A stretch of 22,435 bases of DNA from DASSHC01 sp035693105 (GCA_035693105.1 DASSHC010000141.1:1-22435), one strand, 5' to 3'; counted from the stretch's first letter, positions 7,067 through 13,853 are shown. Notes: a model not told the origin generated them from the letters alone. Made by a program: numbers and translations.

Positions 7067-7554
7067 TTCCAGAGGGTGGCGGCGCCGATGGCGAAGAGGT
7101 TGGCCACCAGGTAATACAGCCCGAAGCCATAGACCAGCACGCCGAGCACGCCGACCGAGATCAGCAGCCCGCCGAGCGCGAAGAAGTTGTAGCGCGCGGC
7201 CCGCGCCAGCAGCGAGTGGCGGCAGGCCACGTCGCCAAAGGTCCAACTGTTGTTCAGGGTGAAGTTGCTGAGAATGGCGCCCTCGGTCGCCAGCGCGGCG
7301 GCCAGCAGGCGCGGCAGGTGGCCCAGCTCCACCAGCCCGGCCAGGATGGCGTAGTTCACCAGCACCCCGGTGCCGCCCACCAGCGCGAAGCGCAGCAGCC
7401 GGGCGGCGTGCCGCGCCTGGAGCCGCGCCGCGCGCTGCCGCATGCCGCGCGTGCGCGGTGGTCGTCGCACCGGCGCGCGCGGCAGCCGGCGGCTCGTTGT
7501 CTCTCTCACGCTCTCTGCATCACCTGTCGTCGAGGGCGCTGGGCGCCCGCTCAT
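7021..7554 (-). CDS. GtrA-family membrane protein
   Basis: GtrA-family proteins are small four-helix membrane proteins, often linked to flipping polyprenyl-linked sugars during cell-surface glycan synthesis. The domain starts at RFALVGGTGVLVNYAILAGL and contains ALATEGAILSNFTLNNSWTF, both typical. Two further hydrophobic segments and a closing WNYVANARWTWRLD follow. Four membrane segments are visible. The ATG at 7554 gives about 177 residues with a roughly 50-residue Arg-rich N-terminal tail; a GGAGG is very close to it (two bases). A downstream ATG before RQRAARLQARH would give about 140 residues, closer to the family norm, so the start is uncertain. No sugar transferase is adjacent. Confidence 0.85.
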   Translation of the reverse strand: MSGRPAPSTTGDAESVRETTSRRLPRAPVRRPPRTRGMRQRAARLQARHAARLLRFALVGGTGVLVNYAILAGLVELGHLPRLLAAALATEGAILSNFTLNNSWTFGDVACRHSLLARAARYNFFALGGLLISVGVLGVLVYGFGLYYLVANLFAIGAATLWNYVANARWTWRLDRD

Positions 7555-7647
7555 CTCCTCCAACTCGCCCGCGTTGCGCATGCTTGATGCCAGGCGCAGA
7601 ATCGCGAGCAGCCTCACACGAGGCATGGTACCAGGAGAGAGGAGGCC

Positions 7648-8139
7648 ATGGTGATGAGCGAGACGGATGCCCTGGTGCGTGTGGCGCTGGCGCTGCTCTA
7701 CGGCGCCGCCATCGGGCTCGAGCGCGAGCTGAACGAGAAGCCGGCCGGGCTGCGCACCTACATGCTGGTGGCCGAGGGTGCGGCGCTCTTCATGATCGCC
7801 TCAATCCTGCTCGGACAGGAGTTCAACACCAGCCAGTCAACGCCCATCGATGTCAGCCGCATCGGCTCCACCATCGTCACCGGCGTCGGCTTCCTCGGCG
7901 CCGGCATGATCCTGCAGTCGCGGCAGCGCGTCTACGGGCTCACCACCGCCGCCGGTATCTGGGTCGCGGCCGCGGTCGGCATGCTGGTCGGCGCCGGCTT
8001 CTTGTTGATCTCGCTGGCGGGCACGGTGCTGGCGGTCATCACCCTGGTCCTGCCGCGCCTGATCGAGCAGCGGCTAGGCACCTGGTACGCGGGCCACGTC
8101 CCGACCGAGCCGCCCGATGTCGACGAACCTACGGCGTGA
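7648..8139 (+). CDS. MgtC/SapB family membrane protein
   Basis: This 163-residue inner-membrane protein belongs to the MgtC/SapB/YhiD family, associated with magnesium homeostasis and acid or virulence stress. The N-terminal signature is complete: AAIGLERELNEKPAGLRTYM then VAEGAALFM, followed by RIGSTIVTGVGFLGAGMIL. About four membrane helices are seen, with a short polar tail; the longer C-terminal cytoplasmic domain of some MgtC proteins is absent. Starts at 7648 (ATG), 7651 (GTG) and 7654 (ATG) are all possible; the GGAGG at 7641-7645 suits the later two better. The 3' end overlaps the convergent TrmH gene by 11 bp. Confidence 0.9.
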   Translation: MVMSETDALVRVALALLYGAAIGLERELNEKPAGLRTYMLVAEGAALFMIASILLGQEFNTSQSTPIDVSRIGSTIVTGVGFLGAGMILQSRQRVYGLTTAAGIWVAAAVGMLVGAGFLLISLAGTVLAVITLVLPRLIEQRLGTWYAGHVPTEPPDVDEPTA

Positions 8140-8800
8140 TGCGGCCTTCCCGCTCCAGCCAGCGCGTTAGCCGCGCGTCGATCTCGCCCTGGCTGAGCTT
8201 GGGCGCGGCGTAGGCGCCGGCCAGCCGCCGCTGGCGCAGCGCCTCGTAGAGCGAGACGGCGCAGGCGACCGAGATGTTCAGGCTCTGCACCATCCCCATC
8301 ATCGGGATCACCACGCCGGCGTCGGCCAGCGCCAGCGCCTCGTCGGAGACGCCGCGCCGCTCGTTGCCGAAGACGAGCGCGCTCGGCCGCGCCAGATCCA
8401 GCGCGTAGAGGTCGAGACTGGCCTCACCGATATGGGTGGCGTAGATGCGGCAGCCCTGCCGGCGCAGCGCGGCGTAGCAGGCGGCGATATCGGGGTGATC
8501 GACGATCTTGAGCCACTTGAGCGCGCTGGCCGAGCTGATGCGGCTGAGCTGCGGCCGCTCTTCGTGGGTGTAGACCAGGTGAACGGTCTCGACGCCGACC
8601 GCGTCGCAACTGCGCAGCACGGCGCTGATGTTGTGCGGGTCGTGCACGTTCTCGATGACCACGGTGAGGTCCGGCTGCCGCCGGCGCAGCACGCCGGCCA
8701 TGCGCCCCAGCCGCCGCTCGCTGACCCAGAGACGCCCACCGAGGGTGACCGCGCTCTGCTCCTGCTCCTGCTCCTGCCCCTCTTGCGGCTCCTGGTTCAT
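8129..8800 (-). CDS. trmH: TrmH-type tRNA 2'-O-ribose methyltransferase (SPOUT)
   Basis: The likely role is 2'-O-methylation of G18 in tRNA using S-adenosylmethionine. About 223 residues contain the three SPOUT/SpoU motifs: ENVHDPHNISAVLRSCDAVG near residues 50-69 (Asn57 and Arg63), LVFGNERRGVSDE near 142-154, and IPMMGMVQSLNISVACAVSL near 165-184. The latter two form the knotted cofactor site. The last 30 residues resemble the C-terminal TrmH extension. The ATG at 8800 was chosen; a TTG at 8809 in the same frame is possible. An unusual Glu/Gln-rich N-terminal tail precedes the domain. The gene diverges from the MidA-type gene with only 41 bp between. TrmH is preferred over rRNA-type SpoU enzymes because of length and the C-terminal part. 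Confidence 0.87.
   Translation of the reverse strand: MNQEPQEGQEQEQEQSAVTLGGRLWVSERRLGRMAGVLRRRQPDLTVVIENVHDPHNISAVLRSCDAVGVETVHLVYTHEERPQLSRISSASALKWLKIVDHPDIAACYAALRRQGCRIYATHIGEASLDLYALDLARPSALVFGNERRGVSDEALALADAGVVIPMMGMVQSLNISVACAVSLYEALRQRRLAGAYAAPKLSQGEIDARLTRWLEREGRITP
8756..8777 (-). repeat. Hexanucleotide tandem repeat in trmH 5' end
   Basis: A run of CTGCTC units encodes alternating Glu-Gln residues near residues 12-18 of the methyltransferase. The period of six preserves the reading frame. Confidence 0.7.
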
Positions 8801-8829
8801 GACATCCAATCCGGCTCACCCGCCCGCCG

Positions 8830-8835
8830 TACAAT
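8830..8835 (+). promoter_or_regulatory. Possible -10 box for a leaderless midA transcript
   Basis: TACAAT ends six bases before the ATG at 8842, the distance at which transcription would start at or next to the initiation codon. No Shine-Dalgarno sequence precedes this ATG, unlike most genes here, which fits a leaderless message. No -35 box is evident. Confidence 0.35.
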
Positions 8836-8841
8836 TATGGC

Positions 8842-9987
8842 ATGGAGCCCTCATCACGCCGGGCCGAGAGCAACGCCGAGCTGGTCGCGGCGATCCGCGC
8901 CGAGATCGCGCGCCAGGGGCCGATCACCTTCGCGCGCTTCATGGAGCTGGCGCTCTACCACCCCGAACACGGCTACTACCGCGCCGCCGCCGCCCGGCCC
9001 GGCCGCGGGGGCGATTTCCTCACCGCGCCGGAGGCCCACCCGATCTTCGGCCACGCCCTGGCACGCCAGCTCGACGAGATGTGGCGTGTGCTCGGCCAGC
9101 CCACACCCTTCACCTTGCGCGAGTACGGCGCCGGCGCCGGCACGCTGGCGCTGGCGCTCCTGGCCGGGCTGCGCGCGGACGACTCGCCCCTGCTGCCGCA
9201 GCTGCGCTATCAGCCGGTCGAGATCAACGCCAGACGCCGGGCCGAGCTGGCCGAGAAGCTCGCCGAGTCCGGCTTTGACGAGCAGCTCGCGGAACCGGAC
9301 CAGACGCCGTTCACCGGCTGCGTGCTGGCCAACGAGTTCATTGACGCCTTCCCGGTGCATCGCCTGCTGCGACATGACGGGGTGCTGCGCGAGGTCTATG
9401 TGGCCTGGCGCGACGGCTGGTTCGCGGAGGAGCTCGGGCCGCCCTCGACGCCCGCGATCGCCGCCCAACTGGTCGAGGAAGGCATCGAGCTGGCCGAGGG
9501 GCAGCGCGCCGAGGTCAACCTGGGGGCCGGCGATTGGGTCCGCGCGGTGGCCGGCGTGCTGGAGCGCGGCTACGCGCTGGTGATCGACTACGGCTACCCC
9601 GCCGCCGAGCTCTACGGCCCCAGCCGCCGCGACGGCACCCTCAAGGCCTACACCCAGCACCAGGTCCACGAGGACCCCTACCGGGCCATCGGCGAGCAGG
9701 ACCTGACGGCCCACGTCGACTTCACCGCCCTGGAGCGCGCCGCCCGCGCGGCCGGGCTCGCCACGCTCGGGCTGACCACCCAGTCCGACTTCCTGGCTGG
9801 CGCCGGCATCGGCGAGCTGCTGGTCGCGCTGCAGACGGAGCCGGGCATGACCTTCGAGGCCTACGTCGCCGCCCGCGCGGCGGTCATGCGCATGATCGAC
9901 CCCGGCGCGATGGGCCGCTTCCGCGTCCTGCTGCTCGGCAAAGATGTACCGCGGGCGACGCTGTGCGGCTTCAGTGATCGGCTGTGA
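8842..9987 (+). CDS. Class I SAM-dependent methyltransferase, MidA/NDUFAF7 family
   Basis: This 381-residue enzyme belongs to the family of human NDUFAF7 and Dictyostelium MidA, which dimethylates an arginine of a complex I subunit; the bacterial substrate is usually unproven. Family signatures are clear: GPITFARFMELALYHPEHGY at about 31-50, GDFLTAPEAHPIFGHALA, the SAM-binding glycine loop EYGAGAGTLALALL at 94-107, and NEFIDAFPVHR from 164. The glycine-rich segment LVIDYGYPAAELYGPSRRDG is also typical. The last 43 codons lie within a 132-bp direct repeat. The downstream copy (11022-11153) is probably the displaced original end, differing by TLCGFSD here versus MLRGFSV there. The protein remains full length. 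Confidence 0.88.
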   Translation: MEPSSRRAESNAELVAAIRAEIARQGPITFARFMELALYHPEHGYYRAAAARPGRGGDFLTAPEAHPIFGHALARQLDEMWRVLGQPTPFTLREYGAGAGTLALALLAGLRADDSPLLPQLRYQPVEINARRRAELAEKLAESGFDEQLAEPDQTPFTGCVLANEFIDAFPVHRLLRHDGVLREVYVAWRDGWFAEELGPPSTPAIAAQLVEEGIELAEGQRAEVNLGAGDWVRAVAGVLERGYALVIDYGYPAAELYGPSRRDGTLKAYTQHQVHEDPYRAIGEQDLTAHVDFTALERAARAAGLATLGLTTQSDFLAGAGIGELLVALQTEPGMTFEAYVAARAAVMRMIDPGAMGRFRVLLLGKDVPRATLCGFSDRL

Positions 9988-9990
9988 CGG
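9859..9990 (+). repeat. Direct repeat, left copy (midA 3' end)
   Basis: This 132-bp block recurs at 11022-11153, offset by 1163 bp. The first 100 bp (9859-9958) are identical. The last 32 bp hold five mismatches (9959, 9964, 9975, 9977, 9978). It includes the stop codon of the methyltransferase gene and three bases beyond it. Confidence 0.95.
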
Positions 9991-10096
9991 GTCGGGTCAG
10001 AGTCAGAGATCGACACGCCCATGACATTGATCCCTCCAATCTGGAATTCCACCTCACCTGGCAGGCACCGTAGCGAATGCGCCTGGCCTTCTACGG

Positions 10097-10102
10097 TATA
10101 GT
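10097..10102 (+). promoter_or_regulatory. Possible -10 box (TATAGT) of the inserted segment
   Basis: TATAGT matches TATAAT at five of six positions and lies 73 bp before the membrane protein start. The -35 region is not recognisable. It suggests that the inserted genes have their own promoter. Confidence 0.25.
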
Positions 10103-10174
10103 GTGATGAGCTAGACCTGGCGAACGAACGAGGGCTACCCATGCTCGTCGGTGGAGTTGATCGGCGGCTCATAG

Positions 10175-10786
10175 ATGGTGTTGTCGCGTTTCATTCAAAA
10201 GATCTTCGAAACAGAAGAGTCGGGGACGGCGTCAATCAACGATGACGGGCCGCGGCCGAATCACCACTTGATTTATCGTGAGATCAAGGAATTTGCTGAT
10301 CGCCAAAACAGGCAAATGGATAGCCTGGACACAAAAGGTGGGCTGGTCGCTGCAACGTCGACGGCGCTTACCGCTGGCTTCGTTGCGCTTTTCAACAGTG
10401 TGGCGACGAGTTCGACAACTGCATTCCGGACCTCGATCATCCCTGTCATTGGCATGAAGGCTAGTAATCAGACACTCTTGTACATCCTCCTTGGTGTCGC
10501 GTTCATCAGCTATATCATCGTACTCTTCGGCCTATTCAAGGCCGTGCGTGACCGCGAATGGGAGATCGTTCCCGACCCTGCGACGTTACTCGATCAGTAC
10601 TGGGAAAAGACCGCCAACGAGACAATGGCTGATCTCTGCGCGACGATGGCCAGGGCGGCAAGGGACAACCAGCCGCGGCTTGATGATAAGATTAGATGGA
10701 TCGGCCGGTCGTTTGTCTTGCTCGGCGTCGAGGTTCTCGTTCTCTTTCTAGCCATCATGGTCGGCGTCTGGTCGGGCCTCTTGTGA
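10175..10786 (+). CDS. Membrane protein with SLATT/Pycsar-effector-like layout
   Basis: This 203-residue protein has about three membrane helices. A soluble, charged N-terminal stretch (1-50) leads into MDSLDTKGGLVAATSTALTA, where the DTK just before the first helix (about 56-75) recalls the D-T-K-A motif of SLATT and DUF5706 (Pycsar effector) proteins. A second helix spans about 100-121. A cytosolic helical segment (125-175, WEIVPDPATLLDQYWEK ... ARDNQPRLDDKIRW) follows, then a last helix at 178-200. Such proteins are thought to damage the membrane when triggered by a nucleotide signal. No cyclase is adjacent. The ATG at 10175 has only a weak GGCGG upstream. The family assignment is a resemblance, not a firm match. 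Confidence 0.6.
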   Translation: MVLSRFIQKIFETEESGTASINDDGPRPNHHLIYREIKEFADRQNRQMDSLDTKGGLVAATSTALTAGFVALFNSVATSSTTAFRTSIIPVIGMKASNQTLLYILLGVAFISYIIVLFGLFKAVRDREWEIVPDPATLLDQYWEKTANETMADLCATMARAARDNQPRLDDKIRWIGRSFVLLGVEVLVLFLAIMVGVWSGLL

Positions 10787-10799
10787 ATGGATCACGTCA

Positions 10800-10985
10800 A
10801 TGGCAAATATAAGCACACGGCGCAACGAAGTGGAACCGAAACCAAAGGTCAACCCGAATCTCATCGTCACCATTCGCAAAGGCGTTATACCAACTCCTGG
10901 TCAAGGGCAAGAAACGAGCTCACTGCGCCCGCGACCAGAGCCTCCGCGCGAATCTACCAGTTCCAAGCACGAGCCGACAATGTAG
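10800..10985 (+). CDS. Small basic, Pro-rich protein in the inserted segment
   Basis: I do not recognise this 61-residue product. It begins MANISTRRNEVEPKPKVNPN, continues with a short beta-like stretch (LIVTIRKGVIPTPGQG) and ends in a Ser/Pro/Arg-rich, probably disordered tail. It starts 13 bp after the stop of the membrane protein gene, so it is likely its operon partner. The ribosome binding site is weak. A longer overlapping frame (from 10787) runs into the duplicated midA end and is less credible. If real, it may regulate or complete the membrane protein's function; this is inference. Confidence 0.4.
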   Translation: MANISTRRNEVEPKPKVNPNLIVTIRKGVIPTPGQGQETSSLRPRPEPPRESTSSKHEPTM

Positions 10986-11021
10986 TCCGTGCTGTCCGCG
11001 CATGGAGGTGGCGCTGCCTTA

Positions 11022-11150
11022 GCCTACGTCGCCGCCCGCGCGGCGGTCATGCGCATGATCGACCCCGGCGCGATGGGCCGCTTCCGCGTCCTGCTGCTCG
11101 GCAAAGATGTACCGCGGGCGATGCTGCGCGGCTTCAGCGTGCGGCTGTGA
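11022..11150 (+). pseudogene. Orphan 3' end of the MidA-type gene
   Basis: These 42 codons and a stop match the C terminus of the methyltransferase, ending RAMLRGFSVRL. There is no start or upstream domain. It is probably the original gene end, cut off when the segment at 9988-11021 arrived. Downstream lies a convergent-junction palindrome, as at other intact gene ends here. Confidence 0.8.
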
Positions 11151-11153
11151 CGG
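11022..11153 (+). repeat. Direct repeat, right copy
   Basis: This is the 132-bp partner of 9859-9990. The sequence just upstream (CCTTA) differs from that of the left copy (TCGAG), marking the sharp edge of homology. Confidence 0.95.
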
Positions 11154-11266
11154 CGGCCTTCCCCTGTCTCGTGCTGAGCCTGCCGAAGGATGAGGCTGCG
11201 GCCGACGCAGCCCGTCTGTCGTGCACAGCCGCCGCGCCAACACGAGGAGTGATCCTTCCCCACCCT

Positions 11267-11364
11267 TGTCATCCTGAGGCCGCAGCCGAAGGATCTCCTC
11301 TGCCTTACTACGACACCGATGCTCCACGTTGCTGAGAGATCCTTCTCTGCGGCTCAGGCTGACA
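11267..11364. repeat. Dispersed palindromic element, family A (copy A3)
   Basis: A 98-bp element has the same length and arms as 5544-5641 (TGTCATCCTGAGGCCGCAGC ... CTGCGGCTCAGGCTGACA) and shares GCTCCACG in the loop. A related single-arm sequence, GTGCTGAGCCTGCCGAAGGA, precedes it at 11171-11190. It lies between the displaced midA end and the 3' end of the SagB-type gene. Confidence 0.85.
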
Positions 11365-11438
11365 GGGGGAGGGCTGCCACCGCCGGCCATGCTGAGGCCG
11401 CGGACGAAGCAGCTCCCCCAGGCTCCTCCCGCGGCACG

Positions 11439-13052
11439 CTACACGAACGACGCCTTATAGGGCCTCGTCCGCCGCCGCTTGCCGAAGACGACGACGAACA
11501 TGTAGCTCGCATCCGCCGCTTCGGGCGAGAAGAAGTCGATCACCTCGTCGTCGAAGGAGGTCGAGCCGACCGCGCCCAGCCCCAGCGCGTGGGTGCCGAG
11601 GTGCAGCTTGCCGGCGTAGATCGCCGGCTCGAGCTGCGCCAGGCGGTAGCCGCGGTTGCCGTAGTGTTCGAGCACCGGTCCCAGGTTGGTCAGGTAGTAC
11701 GAGTTGACGTGCGCGTGAGCGGCGTACTCCTGGTTGACCGCCAGCCGCCGCGCCTGCTGGCGAAACTCGCCGGCCCGCAGCCGCTCGACGGCGTGGCGCG
11801 ACGGCTCGTGGCGATAGACGCCCGGCTCCAGCCCCTCGACGCCGTTGACGATCAGATACTGCTGGTGCAATGGCGCGGCGCCGGGGATTAGGCAATCGGC
11901 CGCGAAGCCGCGCGAGGAGCGGTCGAGCAGCGTCGAAAAGGCGGTGAAGGGGATGCCCACCTCGGTGTCGTAGTGCCGGGTCGAGCGCCGCTTCAGGATC
12001 ACGTCCTCGATGCGCAGCGGCGGCAGCTCGGCGTCGCTGAGCGGCGTAAGCGCCGTCTCGGGGCCGCTGGGCGCGGCCGGCTGGCGGCGCAGCGGATCGG
12101 CGCGCCAGGCGGACGCCTCGGCGCCGGAGGCGAGCGCCGAGGCGCCGTGCAGCATGCCGATCACCGGGAACTCGACCTCGCGCGGCGAGATGGCGCGCAC
12201 CGGGTAGTCGAGCGGCGTGACCTCGGGCGCGGGCGGCGGCGGCTGAGCGACCCGCCCCAGGGCGCAGAGGGCGACGGTCGCCTCGCGCGCCCCGTCGATC
12301 CCGAGTAGGTCGTTGACCTGGCGGTCGGCGTAGCCGAGCACGAGGCGCGTGGGCAGCTCGATCGAGGCGGCGACGGCCAGCGCGTTGGCCAGCGTGGTGC
12401 CGCTGTCCCAGAAGGTGTGGCGGTAGGTGCGGCCCTTGTAGCGCCAGGCGTTGCGCCAGAAGGTGCTGCTCAGCGCCAGCACGACCGGCGCCCGCGCGAT
12501 CGCCGGCTCATCCCCCGTCGCCGCCACCAGCGCCTGCCGGTAGTCGCCGCGGCGCAGCCGGCGCAAGCTGTGGTCGTGGGCCGCGTAGTGATAGACACCG
12601 GCCTCGAGATCGGGCAGGTCGGCGCAGGCGAAGTAGATCTCCAGGTGGTAGCGCGCCCCGGTGCCGCCGGCGGTGCGGTACTCGATGGTTTGCCCGCCGC
12701 GCGAGGTGGTCTGACGGTTGAGCAGCCCGTTGGCCAGCAGACCGATGCGCGCCAGATCGGCCAGGGCCGGCACGCGCTCGCCGGTCGGCTCGGCGCCGGT
12801 GCGCGCGATCGCCTCCAGCGCCGGCATCAGCGAGGGCGCGAAGTCGCGCGGCAGCGGGAGCGGCTCCAGCGTCTCGTAGATCTTGAAGGCGAAGGGCTCC
12901 AGCGACCAGTCCTCCTGCCAGATCGACGGCTCGACGTTGGGCGGCGTGCCCATCCGAGAGACCTCGTTACCAGCCTCGTCCTTGACGGCGACGTACTTGG
13001 TAGCGTCGTGGAACGCCCTGGCCGCGCTCGTGTCGCGATTCGATGTGGACAC
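11439..13052 (-). CDS. SagB/ThcOx-type oxidoreductase, two nitroreductase domains
   Basis: This 537-residue protein holds two tandem nitroreductase-like domains. The first (about 100-300) contains NRQTTSRGGQTIEYRTAGGT and GARYHLEIYFA, then AGVYHYAAHDHSLRRLRRG. The second (about 330-530) starts IEDVILKRRSTRHYD, with EGLEPGVYRHEPSRHAVERL and a final GLGAVGSTSFDDEVIDFF. SagB/ThcOx enzymes use FMN to oxidise azolines to azoles in thiazole/oxazole-modified peptides. No YcaO cyclase, leader-peptide gene or transporter is nearby, so that role is not supported here. The GTG at 13052 follows GGGAGAGAGCA. An ATG at 13097 would add 15 residues without a ribosome binding site. It may be monocistronic. 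Confidence 0.85.
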   Translation of the reverse strand: MSTSNRDTSAARAFHDATKYVAVKDEAGNEVSRMGTPPNVEPSIWQEDWSLEPFAFKIYETLEPLPLPRDFAPSLMPALEAIARTGAEPTGERVPALADLARIGLLANGLLNRQTTSRGGQTIEYRTAGGTGARYHLEIYFACADLPDLEAGVYHYAAHDHSLRRLRRGDYRQALVAATGDEPAIARAPVVLALSSTFWRNAWRYKGRTYRHTFWDSGTTLANALAVAASIELPTRLVLGYADRQVNDLLGIDGAREATVALCALGRVAQPPPPAPEVTPLDYPVRAISPREVEFPVIGMLHGASALASGAEASAWRADPLRRQPAAPSGPETALTPLSDAELPPLRIEDVILKRRSTRHYDTEVGIPFTAFSTLLDRSSRGFAADCLIPGAAPLHQQYLIVNGVEGLEPGVYRHEPSRHAVERLRAGEFRQQARRLAVNQEYAAHAHVNSYYLTNLGPVLEHYGNRGYRLAQLEPAIYAGKLHLGTHALGLGAVGSTSFDDEVIDFFSPEAADASYMFVVVFGKRRRTRPYKASFV

Positions 13053-13095
13053 TGCTCTCTCCCTCTGCTGCTCCCCGGCATTGCACGTTTTATCC

Positions 13096-13101
13096 ATAAT
13101 A
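13096..13101 (-). promoter_or_regulatory. Possible -10 box (TATTAT) for the SagB-type gene
   Basis: On the minus strand TATTAT lies 43 bp before the GTG start and differs from TATAAT by one base. A CCCCGCGGGG palindrome lies just upstream, near 13108-13117. No -35 box is clear. Confidence 0.25.
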
Positions 13102-13174
13102 GCGTGCCCCGCGGGGGGCAGGACATGGACGCTGACAGATGCGAGGCGCCGGCGTCGTGGGGCTGAGACGATCG

Positions 13175-13407
13175 CTATCCCTTGAGGAGTTCGGCCAATT
13201 CGTCGGTGGTCAGACCAGCTTGGCGCACGATGGAGCGCATCGTGCCGGCGGAAGATCATGACCGGCATGAACCGGGACGGTGACCAAGCCGGCCGCGCCC
13301 GGCTTCCGCAGGTAGACATGGCTGCCGCGGGTGTGACTGACGACGAAGCCGCCGCGCTCCAGCGCGCGGACAACCTCGCGCCCACTGGCGCGTGGCAGCC
13401 GGCTCAC
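13175..13407 (-). pseudogene. hicA: HicA-family toxin with a one-base frameshift
   Basis: HicA toxins are small double-stranded-RNA-binding-fold mRNA interferases. The first 47 residues fit: SGREVVRALERGGFVVSHTR, then GSHVYLRKPG with the catalytic His at residue 30, then VTVPVHAGHDLPP. The frame then breaks and stops at 13210. Adding one base near 13246-13250 restores GTMRSIVRQAGLTTDELAELLKG, the normal HicA end, with a stop at 13175-13177. As given, the toxin loses its last helix and is probably inactive, unless the shift is a sequencing error. The GTG start overlaps the hicB stop (GTGA), implying translational coupling. Confidence 0.8.
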
Positions 13408-13646
13408 GCGACGGCGATCTCGAGGTTCACCAGTTCGGCCGCCGGCGGCTCAGCCGGCACCGAAATACCCTCCTTCGCGGCCGCCTCCAGATAGCCAAGG
13501 ATCGCCTCGCGCGTGTGCGCGAGGGCCTCGTCGCGCGTCCCTCCAAAGGTCGAGAGGTGATCGAGTGCTGGAACAGAGGTCACCCAGACACGCTCGGCCG
13601 GATCATATTCCACCAAGACTTGAAATCGACGCGTCCGCGCGTTCAC
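13404..13646 (-). CDS. hicB: HicB-family antitoxin
   Basis: This 80-residue protein has the HicB partial-RNase-H fold: RRFQVLVEYDPAERVWVTSV, PALDHLSTFGGTRDEALAHT, then REAILGYLEAAAKEGISVP. Antitoxins of this kind bind and neutralise HicA. No C-terminal ribbon-helix-helix or HTH domain is present, so it may not bind DNA by itself. The GTG at 13646 was chosen for AGGAG eight bases upstream; the same frame is open far beyond, but only as a shadow of the divergent metallohydrolase. The antitoxin-first order is common among hicBA loci. The antitoxin looks intact while its toxin is frameshifted. Confidence 0.85.
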   Translation of the reverse strand: MNARTRRFQVLVEYDPAERVWVTSVPALDHLSTFGGTRDEALAHTREAILGYLEAAAKEGISVPAEPPAAELVNLEIAVA

Positions 13647-13853
13647 CCCGCCTGCTCCTTTGTCCCGCCCATCCGAGCGGCAGTTCGCCTCCGGTATGCG
13701 GCCTTGATCCGCGACGCGCTCCATTTCCGGAGCTGATCCTATCCTAGCAAGTGGAACGGCGGTCTGCGCGCCGCACAACCATCCGAACATGCGCAGTCGC
13801 CGTGTAAGATGGTCCGGCGAATGCGTGAGACAGGGGAAGGAAGAGGGGGAGCG

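Larger units (their letters stand above)
9988..11021 (+). mobile_element. Inserted ~1.03-kb segment between duplicated gene ends
   Basis: The segment between the two direct repeats is visibly less GC-rich than its surroundings and has weaker third-position G/C preference. It carries a membrane protein gene and a small gene. Restoring a host gene's 3' end while leaving the displaced end downstream is a known mark of site-specific integration at gene ends. No integrase, transposase or terminal inverted repeat is visible, so any mobility would need help from elsewhere. Duplication during homologous recombination is an alternative. Confidence 0.5.

Noticed and set aside
10141..10245. 34-codon frame with GAGGG before its ATG, overlapping the inserted membrane gene start
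   Set aside because: It is short, overlaps the better frame out of phase and has no recognisable feature; it might be a leader peptide but nothing supports that.
10787..11335. 182-codon frame starting at the end of the inserted membrane gene
   Set aside because: It passes through the duplicated midA end and palindrome in a non-coding frame. The 61-codon frame at 10800 is more plausible.
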